A stretch of 64,000 nucleotides of DNA from Plazaster borealis (GCA_021014325.1 CM037474.1:5559130-5623129), one strand, 5' to 3'; shown: positions 12,349 to 24,162, numbered from the stretch's first letter. Program-made: numbers and translations. Notes: generated by a model not told the origin, from the sequence alone.

Positions 12349-14515
12349 AACATTACTAAGCCTAGAGAATTGGAAAGAATGTACTCTTCCAGAACATGAC
12401 TTAACCTAGCGGGTTGGAATGAATGTGCTCTTCCACTAGAAACATTACTAAACCTAGAGGGTCGGAATGAATGTACTCTGTCTTCCAGAAACATGAAGAC
12501 CCTATAGAGGATTGGAATAAATGTACTCTTCCAGAACATGACTTAACCTAGAGGGTTGGAATGAATGTACTCTTCCAGAACATGACTTAACCTAGAGGAC
12601 TGGAATAAATGTACTCTTCCAGAACATGACTTAACCTAGAGGGTTGGAATGAATGTGCTCTTCCACTAGAAACATTACTAAACCTAGAGGGTTGGAATGA
12701 ATGTACTCTGTCTTCCAGAAACATGAAGACCCTATAGAGGATTGGAATAAATGTACTCTTCCAGAACATGACTCAACCTAGAGGGTTGGAATGAATGTAC
12801 TCTTCCAGAAACATTACTAAAGAGGGTTGGAATGAATGTACTCTGTCTTCCAGAAACATGAAGACCCTATAGAGGATTGGAATAAATGTACTCTTCCAGA
12901 ACATGACTTAACCTAGAGGGTTGGAATAAATGTACTCTTCCAGAACATGACTTAACCTATAGAGGGTTGGAATGAATGTACTCTTCCAGAAACATTACTA
13001 AAGAGGGTTGGAATAAATGTAGTCTTCAAGGAACATCGCCAAACCTAGAGGATTGGAATGAAAAGTACTCTTCCATGAACATTACTAAGGGCTAATAATG
13101 CAGTCTTCCAGAAACATAACTAAACCTAGAGGATTGAAATGAATGTACTCTTCCAGGAACATTACTAAACCTAGAGGATTGAAATGAATGTAGTCCTATA
13201 AAGAAACATCACCAAACCTAAAGAGGGTTGGAATGAATGTAGTCTCCCAGAAACATTACTATACCTATAGTATTAGAATAAATGTACTCTTCCAAAAACA
13301 TCACAAAGCCTAGAGCATTGGAATGAATGTACTCTTCCGGAAACATTTCCAAACCTAGAGGATTGGAATCTCTTCCAGAAACATTACTAAGCCTACAGGA
13401 TTGGAATTAATGCAGTCTTCCAGAAACATGCCCTTCAAGAAACATTACCAAGCCTATGAATGCAGTCTTACAGAAACATGACTTAACCTAGAGGATTGAA
13501 ATGAATGTACCCTTCCAGAAACATTACTAAGCCTATAAATGCAGTCTTCCAGAAACATTACTAAACTATAGAGGGTTGGAATGAATGTACTCTTCCAGAA
13601 ACATTACTTAACCTAGAGGATTGGAATGAATGTACTCTTCCAGAAACATGACTAAACCTAGAGGGTTGGAATGAATGTACTCTTCCAGAAACATGACTAA
13701 ACCTAGAGGGTTGGAAAGAATGTAGTCTTCCAGAAAACAATACTATACCTAGAGGATTAAAATGAACGTACTCTTCCAAAAACATCACCAAGCCTAGAGG
13801 ATTGGAATGAATGTACTCTTCAAGAAACATTACTAAACCTAGAGGGATGGAATGAATGTAGTCTTCCAGAAAACAATACTATATACCTAGAGGATTAAAA
13901 TGAACGTACTCTTCCAAAAACATCACCCAGCCTAGAGGATTGGAATGAATGTACTCTTCAAGAAACATTACTAAACCTAGAGGATTGGAATGAATGCAGT
14001 CTTCCAGATAACATCACCAAACCTATAGAGGATTGGAATGAATGTATATACTCTTCCAGAAACATGACTTAACCTAGAGGATTGAAATGAATGTACTCTT
14101 CAAGAAACATTACTAAGCCTATGAATGCAGTCTTACAGAAACATTACTAAACCTAGAGGGTTGGAATGAATGTACCCTTCCAGAAACATTACTAAAAGCC
14201 TATAAATGCAGTCTTCCAGAAACATTACTAAACTATAGAGGGTTGGAATGAATGTACTCTTCCAGAAACACGAAGAAAGAGGATTGGAATGAATGTACTC
14301 TTCCAGAAACATTACCAAGCCAATGAATGCAGTCTTACAGAAACATGACTTAAACTAGAGGATTGAAGTGAATGTAGGCCTACCCTTCCAGAAACATTGA
14401 TAAGCCTATAAATGCAGTCTTCCAGAAACATTACTAAACTATAGTGGGTTGGAATGAATGTACTCTTCCAGAAACATTACTAAACCTAGAGGCCTGAAAT
14501 AAATGTACTCTTCCC
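12349..14515. repeat. Minisatellite, about 45-bp unit, roughly 2.2 kb
   Basis: The unit begins CCTAGAGGATTGGAATGAAT and continues GTACTCTTCCAGAAACATTA CTAAA, repeated dozens of times with many small variants. Because 45 is a multiple of 3, the minus strand gives short open frames with a 15-residue period (FLEEYIHSNPLGLV). A higher-order block containing TGAAGACCCTATAGAGGATT recurs at about 12.48, 12.72 and 12.86 kb. Confidence 0.92.
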
Positions 14516-15057
14516 AAAACCATTTAGCTACTATATTTTTTTTAATAGTTTTCTTAAAAACCTCGAGGCTTAGGAATGAACTCTTCCAAAACCCAACTGT
14601 ACATCTTATTCATTTCCATCACCATACCATAAGATTGGTGGTGACCATGGCCTTCCTAGTACCGTCTCAGAAGGATTTAAATATAATAGGCTTTGAAGGC
14701 TCAAGAAATTCTTAAGCTATAATATTTCCCATTGAAATCTAATAAAATTAAATTGACCTGTTTTTTTTTATTAATGGAAGTATAGGGGGAGTAGAAGCGG
14801 CAATCTAGTGGTGTTCTATTGAATAAATAACCGCTGTGAGAGTTCGTCATGCCACGACTGATAAACATATTGGGACATCTTTCAGATGCTCCTAGTTACG
14901 ATTACAGAGGGAATAAGTAAACTGATATATTATTTGAGAGGGGATATCTTGGTAGTACCGGTATAATCGCCTGCATTTTTTTAGACAAGCTTATTATATC
15001 CTACATTTAAATTGGTATTTCACCTGTGGCCAAAACATCTCAAAGAGAATTGAGCAT
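14516..15057. other. Unassigned spacer
   Basis: AT-rich DNA with no gene signal. Confidence 0.5.
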
Positions 15058-15432
15058 TTAAAGGCACTGAACACGTTTAGTAATTGTCAAAGACCAGTGT
15101 TCTCACTTGGTGTATCCCAACATATGCATAAAATAACAAGCCTGTGAAAATTTGGGCTCAATTGGTCATCGAAGTTGCAAGAAAATGATGAAAGAAGAAA
15201 CACCCTTGTTGTACAAATTTGTGTGCTTCCAGATAGGAATAAAAGGCTTCTTGCAAGAAGTCTTTTATTATTTTAGTGAGAAATTACCTCTTTCTCAAAA
15301 ACTACGTTACTTCAGAGGGAGTCGTTTCTCACAATGTTTTATACTATCAACAGCTCTCCGTTGCTCGTTACCAAGTCAGTTTTTATGCTAATATATATTT
15401 TGAGTAATTACCAAACGTGTACAGTGCCTTTA
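15058..15432 (+). mobile_element. TTAA-bounded inverted-repeat element, family A
   Basis: A full-length copy with TTAA at both ends. Confidence 0.85.
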
Positions 15433-15898
15433 AATAATATAGACAATTTACAGTGGCTCCTTTTTCATAGATAATGTCATAGCGTAGATGCAAAATTTTA
15501 CCATATTGCTTTTGCAATTTATGTCCTTTGGGACATAAATGGGGGCCAATATTTTATTCTGATTTGTAAAAACAAATTGACTGACTTTAAATGGAGGTCA
15601 AACAATCTTCCCTTTCGGCATCGGTTTGATATTGATTTGAATGGGGCAACGAAGATGACCAAGAATGTTCAAAGATTATTCATAAACGTTTTATATAAAA
15701 GTCCTTCATTGTGTTTATATACATTGGGGTTGTAAACAGTCATTTTGTAAAGACAAGCTGATCCCGGTATGAAGGTTTACTTCTTTAATTTTAAAGTTTT
15801 TGATTGGAATACCCTAATGTTCTTTCTTTGTCATCATTATGAGCCATTGCAGAGAGATGATTGCTGTATTAAGCAAAAGCTTTTGCTACAAGACGGAG
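15433..15898. other. Unassigned spacer
   Basis: Nothing is recognised. Confidence 0.5.
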
Positions 15899-16432
15899 AC
15901 ATGGGACTTTTGAAGACGGGAACAGGGGACTTTTGGACAAGGGATTTTTGAAGACAGGGACAAGGGATTTTTGGAGACAGGGGCAAGGGATTCTTGGAGA
16001 CAGGGGCAAGGGACTTTTGAAGACAGGGACAAGGGACTTTTGAAGACAGGGGCAAGGGATTTTTGAAGACAGGGGCAAGGGATTTTTGAAGACAGGGGCA
16101 AGGGATTTTTGAAGACAGGGGCAAGGGATTTTTGGAGACATGGACAAGGGATTTTTGAAGACAGGGGCAAGGGATTTTTGAAGACAGGGGCAAGGGATTT
16201 TTGGAGACATGGACATAAGACTTTTGAAGACTGGGACAAGGACTTTTGAAGACAGGGACATAAGACTTTTGAAGGCAGGGACATTGGACTTTCTGAGGAC
16301 AGAGACAGTGACTTTTGAAGACAGAGACAGTGACTTTTGAAGACAGGAACATTTGACTTTTGAAGACAGGGAAATAAGACTTCTGAAGACAGGGACAAAG
16401 GACTTTGGAAGACAGGGACAAGGGACTTTTGG
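15899..16432. repeat. Minisatellite, 23-bp unit, open in all three minus-strand frames
   Basis: The unit is close to GACAGGGGCAAGGGATTTTT GAA, about 23 copies. As 23 is not a multiple of 3 and the unit has no stop on the minus strand in any phase, each of the three minus frames stays open for 130-197 codons with a 23-residue period (CPCLQKSLAPVFKNPLPLSS). I do not call these genes: there is no splice or start context. Confidence 0.92.
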
Positions 16433-16546
16433 TTCAGCAAGTTGTATTTTAAGAATACTTTATGCACATCACAAGACAAAATTTAATTCATTGATAAATA
16501 AAGACAAAGTTAGTATTACAGAACTCATGTAAAATAATGATTTAAT

Positions 16547-16552
16547 TTTATT
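16547..16552 (-). terminator. Candidate polyadenylation signal for PQBP1
   Basis: The minus strand reads AATAAA here, about 770 nt beyond the PQBP1 stop codon and just before a 23-bp minisatellite. Between them, 16553-17324 would be the 3' UTR; nothing else is recognised in it. Confidence 0.35.
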
Positions 16553-17324
16553 TTGAAGGCAGAGAATCAAAAGCAAATAGTCAAATTTGCCTAGCATAAC
16601 AGTCATGTAACAAAATGATGAAGAAAAAAAATCATAATAATAGAGCAATTACATGTGAACAAATATCTCAGTGTCCTTCCAGCAAGGATGAGATTTGATG
16701 TTTGACGAAAGTGAAAATTCCTAAAATGTGCCCGCCTGGGTTCCTCCTTAATCTAGACCCCAAATCTCCCAGATGTTAATATTCAGGAGGTATACACACA
16801 GTGCATCACTACAAACACAAAACTACAGGTTTGGACACAATGTGGACCATTTCTCTCTCCCCTTGGTGACTGCTTTACTTCTCTCAAGAAAATCTGAAGG
16901 CTCAAGGAGGTTTTTGAGAGAATCCTGAAGTCAGGAAAATTCCTGAGAAAGCCCATGCCAGTTCCAAATGATGCGTTGACATGAAACATCTACACGTTGC
17001 ATACCAAGAACGTGTTCAATGGGTGATGTTTGGACACTAGGTGGCAGCAGACTTGTCCAAGTACTTTGAAGTCACAAATAGTAATCCTGGTAAATCTCCT
17101 TCCATTAAAAATCTTTGGGGATTTATTTCAACAGTCTAAAAAGTGGTAACAATTGTTCCATTGACGTCTCAGTCAAGAAGAAGAACAACATATTAAGCAA
17201 TGACGAAGCAATCCTGATGTCATTCCTGCCCCGATAAAAGTTACCAGCTGAACCATACATGAAATAGTCAATTACAATGTCTTTATGCACATATTAAAAA
17301 AAGAACAAATTCCCAGTGGCTGTT

Positions 17325-20300
17325 TCATTTACCCATGTTACCAGCATTGGCTCTTAAGACTGCGCCAGGACTGGGGTAAGGTCTCATCTGAAAGAGGGGT
17401 CCATTTGCCGTTGTGTCTACTCCAGTCTTTGCTTCGTTTGTCTTAGGGAGACCCGAGGACCAGTTACCTCTGCATAGAAGAAGAAGAAGAACATCAAAAC
17501 TAGAACATATTCAGTCACTGTGATGAATCTGTACAAGGAATAACTGCTGGGAACCATTGGATCAAGCTAACACACATCATTGTATCCGAGTTAAAGGTAG
17601 GATCATAGATTGGGGTTTTTTCAACGTATTGCTGATTTATACAAAAAATTATCAAGAAAGATGCAATATAAGTCACATGTGAAAGTTTCAGCTGAATACA
17701 GTGTCTACTTGCTGAGAAAACAGCAAAAAAACCTGTCACGGTATATTCATAAGAACGTCGAATCCATCCATGCTTAGCGAGGTGACAGCGGGTACCAAAT
17801 CGCATCACTAGCCACAGCATTCGCGAACGGACACCAACCCACAGAAATCTGAGAAACGATTCATGCAAGAATCGTTTCTCAGATTCAAATTTTGAAAAAG
17901 TGTGAAAATTATTCAAACCATATAACTTTGGAGGGAATCCTTTCTGAAAAATAGTTTATACTATCAACAGCTGCTGTGCTCGCACCAAGTAAGTTATTAT
18001 GGTCCTTAATTTTTTAGAGCATTTTCCAATCTATGACTCTACCAGCAGCAGCAGCAGCAGCAGCAGCGAGCAAGGTTACCTACCGTGGAGTGTCGGAATA
18101 ACTGCTGGGATCCATTGGATCAAGCTCATCATCCTTCTTCCGTCTCTGTCTCTGATGAGAATCTGAAATGGAAAAACAACAATCACTCAATAAAGCTGAA
18201 GAATGAAGTTAAGGAACAGTAGACGTTGGTACAGTGGTTGATTTCTTCAGTCTAATATCTGCAATTACATGGACATCTATGGGTTTTGAGGCATTGCACG
18301 GTGAGGTATCAATGTATATTCAGTTTGCAGTAACACCATGTGTATATATCTACTAATAGCTGTGTAGATTTGTTTTTTGAGAACTTGTCTTGCTATTTAT
18401 TCTACTGACGCGGAGTAGATTGAGGAATTTGGGAGGCAGCTTAGTTCTGAAAAGAACTGTCCTGCTTATTAACTCTTCTTGGAGGGGGGGATGGAGGTAG
18501 GAAATCCGCTGGGACTACTAATTTCGCTTAGTGTATCGAGGGTACTTCTCAGTAGTGAATTTCATAACAAGAAGTCCCCTCGATCCGATAAGCAAAAGTA
18601 GTAGTCCCGGCCAATTTCCTTCCCCCCCCCCCCGCCCAGGTAGCAGTTAATAAGCAGGACAGTTCTTTTCCGAACTAAACTAGTCTCCCGCGAATTATGA
18701 AAGCTATACCACGGCAGTAGAATTAATAGCAAGACAAGGTTCTCAAAGGAGCGAAGAGTGATGACGGAAACTAATAAATCACATAAGGGATCTAGGGTTG
18801 ATATGATCAAGTTCTTACCTCTGTCTTCTCTGTGAGGTCTCTGATACGGAGACGGTCTCTCTGTTTGTTTACGTAACTCAATACCGGGCCTCATTGGACC
18901 AACCTGATCAAAAACAAATGCATTATAATATTAGTATTGTAAAGCATCTTCTTTTTCTTTTTTAAAATTTTACACACATACACCAAAATGTGAGTAATAA
19001 TAATAATAATACTGGCTTCTTGTATAACGCTCAAATCCGTCACTCAGTGACGCTCATGGCGCTCCAACATTCAGTATTTTTCCTACAAGGTATGTGGAGC
19101 TACGTTTTTGAAGCATGAGACCTTTTTCCTTTACATAGCACCATGTACTGGTTTACAACGTGCTGTGGCGCAACATGCAGCCAATCAAACCAGGAACACC
19201 GGCGTGAACCCCTTCTCTTTACAATAAGTGCACTGGGTTCTTTTACGTGCATTACACAACACACGGAACCTACGGCTGTACGTCCCATCCGAAGGACGCA
19301 GCAATAATGGTTAAGTGTCTTTTTTAAGGACACAAGTGTCACGTTCGGGACTCACACCCACACTCTGCTGATCAGAAACACCGGAGCTTGAGTCCGGTGC
19401 TCTTATCCGCTTGGCCTCGACATGCCATTAATATACTATATAATACAGTATATAATTGCAATAACTTGCACATGTGTGTGGATGGAGGTCTCCAAAAAGC
19501 ATAGCTTGACATTAGGAGACCCGTCTTTATACAATAACAAAACAACTAAAACAAACCAACAATTAATATGATAAACAAGACAAACTTAATAACAACTCAT
19601 TGATTGGTATAACTAACTCATTAATTAACTAGTGCATAAAGATAAACCTGTGATAAGAAAGTAACAAGATGAGAAAATAAAACTAGCTGTTGCAAACGGC
19701 TTACCAACCAAAAGGACCTATGGTATAAATGCAAAAAAATAGTTAATGGCCTGGCGTTTCGACCCTAGCAGAGTCTTTCTCACTAGTTAGTCTTCGAGAA
19801 AGACTCTGCTAGGGTCCAAACGTCAAGCTATTAACTTTTTTGTTTGCAAAAGAACAAGATATCACAAAAATAACCTTTGCTAATTAGCTAATTAAATTTA
19901 CACTCAAATAATGGTTATAATACTCTGCAGCAGTAGAATATAGCAAGACAAGTTCTCAAAGAACAAAAATCTACACAGCAAAGTAGATATACACATGGTG
20001 TTACCACAAGCCAAATATACAATAACAAACATATTATACTAACATTATAACCATACAAACTTAATAACAATTTAAAAACTGGTATAACTAATGTCAGGAG
20101 AAAGCCTGAGATTAGGAAAAATGAAAATTAACCTTGTAAATATTGGAAGGGGTTGGGGTAAGATAATACCATGGGTGTGCCGTGGGTGGCTAAGGTGTAG
20201 AGACACCCATTATTTTGGGGTTGTTGCAGAAGGGAATTGGGGTAAACTATCTCACCGATGGTGCACCGTGTCTCTCTACTGGGTTTCTTGTCTCAGTCCC

Positions 20301-23300
20301 TGGGGGTAGTGGTTGAGCTTGCATCTTGGCTTTACGATCTTGGACTTCTTTCAGCTTCACAGCTGATAGTGTTATTTGCGCCTTAGGATCTGAGAAATTG
20401 ACGATGCATACAATCAGTCAAAGAAATCAGAGAAATTAACAATGCATACAATGTACCAAAAGAAATCAGAGAAATTGACAATGCATACAGTGAATCAATG
20501 AAATCAGTGAAATTGGCAATGCATACAGTGAATCAAAAGAAATCAGAGAAATTGACAATGCATACAGTGAATCAATGAAATCAGAGAAATTGACAATGCA
20601 TAGAGTGAATCAATGAAATCAGAGAAATTGACAATGCATATAGTAAGTCAATGAAATCATAGAAATTGACAATGCATACAGTGAATCAATGAAATCAGAG
20701 AAATTGACGAGGTATACAGTGAATTAAAAGAAATCAGAGAAATTGACAATGCAAACAGTGAATCAATGAAATCAGTGAAATTGGCAATGCATACAGTGAA
20801 TCAAAAGAAATCAGAGAAATTGACAATGCATACAGTGAATCAAAAGAAATCAGAGAAATTTACAATGCATACAGTGAATCACAAGAAATCAGAGAAATTG
20901 ACAATGCATAGAGTGAATAAATGAAATCAGAGAAATTGACAATGCATAGTAAAATCCTATGACATTTTCTATTTCGACATCTGGTTAACCCTTTAATCCT
21001 CAAACCGCCTTGCCTGTTACTCCTCTAACCGCCCTGCGAGTTACTCCTCAAACCGCCTTAAACCGCCCTGCCTGTTACTCATCAAACCGCCTTAAACCGC
21101 CCTGCCTGTTACTCCTCAAACCGCCCTGCCTGTTACTCCTCTACTGCCCTGCTAGCTACTCCTCAAACCGCCTTAAACCGCCCTGCCTGTTACTCTTCAA
21201 ACCGCCTTAAACCGCCCTTCTTGTTACTCCTCAAACCACCTTAAACCGCCCTGCCTGTTACTCCTCAAACAGCCTTAAACTGCTCTGCCTGTTACTCCTC
21301 AGACCGCCTTAAACCGCTCTGCCTGTTACTCCTCAAACAGCCTTAAACCGCCCTGCCTGTTACTCCTCAAACCGCCTTAAACCGCCCTGCCTGTTACTCC
21401 TCAAACAGCCTTAAACCGCCCTGCCTGTTACTTCTCAAACCACCTTAAACCGCCCTGCATGTTACTCCTCAAACAGCCTTAAACTGCTCTGCCTGTTACT
21501 CCTCAGACCGCCTTAAACCGCTCTGCCTGTTACTCCTCAAACAGCCTTAAACCGCCCTGCCTGTTACTTCTCAAACCACCTTAAACCGCCCTGCCTGTTA
21601 CTCCTCAAACAGCCTTAAACTGCTCTGCCTGTTACTCCTCAGACCGCCTTAAACCGCTCTGCCTGTCACTCCTCAAACAGCCTTAAACCGCCCTGCCTGT
21701 TACTCCTCAAACAGCCTTAAACTGCTCTGCCTGTTACTCCTCAGACCGCCTTAAACCGCTCTGCCTGTCACTCCTCAAACAGCCTTAAACCGCCCTGCCT
21801 GTTACTCCTCAAACCGCCTTAAACCGCCCTGCCTGTTACTCCTCAAACCGCCTTAAACCGCCTTGCCTGTTACTCCTCAAACCGCCTTAAACCACCCTGC
21901 CAGTTACTCTTCAAACCGCCTTAAACCGCCCTGCCTGTTACTCCTCAAACCGCCTTAAACTGCCCTGCCTGTTACTCCTCAAACCGCCTTTAACCGCCCT
22001 GCCTGTTACTCCTCAAACTGCCCTGCCTATTATTTCTCAAACTGCCCTGCCTGTTACTCCACAAACCACCTTAAACCGCCCTGCCTGTTACTCCTCAAAC
22101 CACCTTAAACCGCCCTGCCTGTTACTTCTCAAACCGGCATAAACCGCCCTGCCTGTTATTCCTCAAATCGCCTTAAACCGCCCTGCCTGTTACATCTGGT
22201 TAATACAAATATATGCTTCTGATGAGACAGGATTTGCCTTTTAGAGACTTAACTTTCTATAAACCATGAAATTTGACATTTGTACACAATTGCTTACCTT
22301 TTGGTGTGAGCCAGGAGACCAAATCTTTGTCTGAATCCCAATAATAGTAATAACCACTGTTTTAAAAACAAAGAGAGAAATAAAGAGAAATAAATGACAT
22401 TGTGTTCAAATGTTCAGAATAGAATTCAAGCTTAGGAACTGGAATGCCGGTGATTGCCTTCTCAAGTTTCTCACAAGACAACATCCAATCAGGGAACTAA
22501 TTATGAAAAAGTCGGGGGGGTTTCATTGTGGTAACGATATTTTCGAAGGGAAACGATTACTCAAGAAGCTCCAAAATGTAATGAAAAATAATACTGTGGA
22601 AGGGTACGGATTTTTTTTTTAATACCAACGTGAAATGGTTAAGAATTAAGACACTTGCCTGATGTGATCTTTGACCTTGAACCATCCCGAGGGAAGTGTC
22701 TCCCCCGCCGCTGGTGCAACGACTACATCCTCACTAGAGGGCGCTGTTTGTTGTACAGGCGGGTCATCGGAGTAGTCAGCAGCTATGATTTCCTCATGTG
22801 GATCTAGAGTTCAGGAAATTAAATACGGGATCAAAAGATGCAAACGAGAAAAAGGAAAGATGGGATTCAGTACTTTCACCATTACAAACTGATGCAAGAC
22901 TTCTACAGTATTCTACAGACCTTTGCAAAACTTACTCCATCCCTGTTCTATTAATAATAGTCTTATATAGCACATGTATCTACCAATAAGGTACTCACGG
23001 CACTTGAACAAACAAATCACGCCAGTGACAGGTTTTTGAATTTGGTTGTTGAAATTATGACCCCAATTTATGTAGCACCGCATTCAGCAGCCACTGCCAG
23101 AAACATAGGGATAAACCCCTTCTCTTAGCGATAAGTGTAACTGGGTTATTTTACACAACACCGGGACCAGCAGCTTTACGTCCCATCCGAAGGATGAAGC
23201 AATATTGGTTAAGTGTCTTGATTAAGGGACACAAGTGTCAAGACCGGAACTTGAACCCACACTCTGCTGATCAGGAACACCAGAGCTTGAATCCGGTGCT

Positions 23301-24130
23301 CTTAACCGCTCGGCCACGACATAGATTTGCTGCAATCATCGGCAAAGAGACATCGTACAGGTTTTGCTCGGCCTTAGTTGGTAACATTGGATTGAGTAGA
23401 CCTTACTCTACTTCCAGAACTATGAGGCTATTACACTATCATCTACGTAACTGTAATGACGTGTCGTGGCCAAGCTGATAAGAGCACCGGACTCAAGCTC
23501 TGGTGTTTCCGATCAGCAGAGTGTGGGTTCGCGTCCCGGTTGTGACACTTGTGTCCTTTAAGCAAGACATTTAACCATTATTGCTTCTCTTCACCCAGGA
23601 GTACAAATGGGTACCAACGAGAGATTGGGAGTAACCTGTGATGGACTAGCAGCCTGTCCAGGGGGAATAGAAATGTTCTCAGTCGTTTAATGCCAAGGAA
23701 ACCGGATATAAACACCAGCCTGATGAGCCATATCGGCTCATGACAGACTTGACTTACTACGTAACTAGTGGAGTAACCTTACTCATGAGTCATACCCTTT
23801 GTAACCTTCATTCCTCCTAGCCCAATAAATAGTGCCAATACGCTGGACTCGTGGCCCTGGCCCCACATAGCATCAGGAACTGTGATGATCTTTCGAGTAG
23901 AAACGTACAGTTTGTCATCGCTCATGCACATCATGCCAGTTTCCAATCGAAAGATCCCCACAGTTCCTGATGATATGTGGGGCTGGGGCCAAAAAGTGGA
24001 GGTAGTCCAGCATATTGGCACCATTTAAGGGTGGGGCCACATTCCTAGATTTCTTACCTTGGGAAGTTAAGTCTTCTTTAATCAGACCTCTTTTCTTAAG
24101 TCTTGCGGCTAGTGCTGCTGGGAGTGGCAT
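17325..24130 (-). CDS. PQBP1: Polyglutamine-binding protein 1 (PQBP1), complete, 7 coding exons
   Basis: Exons on the minus strand, 5' to 3': 24130-24058, 22803-22659, 22356-22298, 20389-20256, 18903-18819, 18162-18084, 17469-17325. They total 720 nt, giving 239 residues plus TGA, and codon phase agrees at every join. The start [18 protein letters not shown] matches the PQBP1 N-terminus. An acidic [11 protein letters not shown] stretch follows. The WW domain covers about residues 61-93 ([18 protein letters not shown]; the two key Trp are W65 and W88). The C-terminus carries [14 protein letters not shown] and [11 protein letters not shown] (223-233), the intrinsically disordered motif known in PQBP1 to bind the U5 snRNP 15-kDa protein. 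PQBP1 is a nuclear pre-mRNA splicing factor. Its WW domain binds proline-rich partners. Human PQBP1 is 265 residues; here the Arg/Asp/Glu-rich middle is shorter and not a regular repeat. The intron after the second coding exon has a GC donor (22658-22657). Confidence 0.94.
17591..18045 (+). mobile_element. Inverted-repeat element, family C
   Basis: Starts TTAAAGGTAGGGTCATAGAT and ends with the inverse near CTATGACTCTACC, with a central hairpin AGAAACGATTCATGCAAG and its inverse. The right end runs straight into a CAG repeat. It lies in the last PQBP1 intron. Confidence 0.8.
18044..18067 (+). repeat. CAG trinucleotide repeat, about 8 units
   Basis: It reads as CTG on the PQBP1 strand and begins about 17 nt past the donor of PQBP1 coding exon 6. 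It is intronic, not coding. Confidence 0.9.
18290..18760. mobile_element. Foldback element in a PQBP1 intron
   Basis: Long imperfect inverted arms (AAGAACTGTCCTGCTTATTAA and its inverse; GGGACTACTA and its inverse), with G/C runs near the centre. Related copies lie at 35478-35930 and, as a fragment, at 19925-20030. Confidence 0.7.
18994..19428 (-). mobile_element. tRNA-derived SINE, family 1
   Basis: On the minus strand a tRNA-like head (GGCCAAGCGGATAAGAGCAC, then GGACTCAAGCTC, then a B-box-like GTTCGA variant) is followed by a body and a TAA-rich tail at 18994-19012. It lies in a PQBP1 intron. Confidence 0.85.
19680..19860. mobile_element. Short inverted repeat, CCCTAGCAGAGTCTTTCTC family
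   Basis: Contains GACCCTAGCAGAGTCTTTCT and its inverse close together. The same motif recurs at 27909-28260, 32200-32370, 42720-42960, 47030-47395 and 50515-50570. Confidence 0.7.
20392..20946. repeat. Minisatellite, about 38-bp unit, made from the PQBP1 exon 4 splice-acceptor tract
   Basis: About 14 units of AAATCAGAGAAATTGACAAT GCATACAGTGAATCAATG lie directly upstream (gene sense) of PQBP1 coding exon 4. The functional acceptor reads TCAATTTCTCAG on the minus strand. In the repeat units the matching place reads TCAATTTCTCTG or TTTCACTG, so the AG is lost. Confidence 0.9.
20998..22196. repeat. Minisatellite, 36-bp unit, about 33 copies
   Basis: The unit is close to CTCCTCAAACCGCCTTAAAC CGCCCTGCCTGTTACT, with C/T variants arranged in recurring groups of three or four units. 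Together with the 38-bp array it fills most of the PQBP1 intron 22297-20390. Confidence 0.92.
22436..22600 (+). repeat. Dispersed repeat E, 3' fragment
   Basis: Matches parts of 39370-39900 and 51790-52300 (ACTAATTATGA, GGTTTCATTGTGG, CTCAAGAAGCTCCAAAAT). It lies in a PQBP1 intron. Confidence 0.6.
23070..23325 (-). mobile_element. tRNA-derived SINE, family 1
   Basis: On the minus strand the tRNA-like head GGCCGAGCGGTTAAGAGCAC sits at the right end. It has the A- and B-box-like segments typical of this family. Confidence 0.85.
23460..23755 (+). mobile_element. tRNA-derived SINE, family 1
   Basis: The head at 23462-23548 reads GTCGTGGCCAAGCTGATAAG and continues to GGGTTCGCGTCCCGG. The body has ACCTGTGATGGACTAGCAGC. 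It lies 130 bp from an oppositely oriented copy. Confidence 0.85.
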
Positions 24131-24162
24131 CTTCAAATTCCAGATCTACAACAAATCTATAA

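Noticed and set aside
12231..14318. Several minus-strand open frames with FLEEYIHSNPLG repeats
   Set aside because: Products of the 45-bp minisatellite.
15837..16479. Three overlapping minus-strand open frames of 130-197 codons
   Set aside because: They come from a 23-bp repeat that lacks stops in every minus phase; no splice or start context supports a gene.
20998..22196. CRISPR-like array
   Set aside because: The units are contiguous with no unique spacers, in a eukaryotic intron; this is a minisatellite.
23460..23550. tRNA genes (here and at many other places)
   Set aside because: A- and B-box-like segments are present, but each is joined to a shared SINE body and tail, and the arms do not pair like a functional tRNA.
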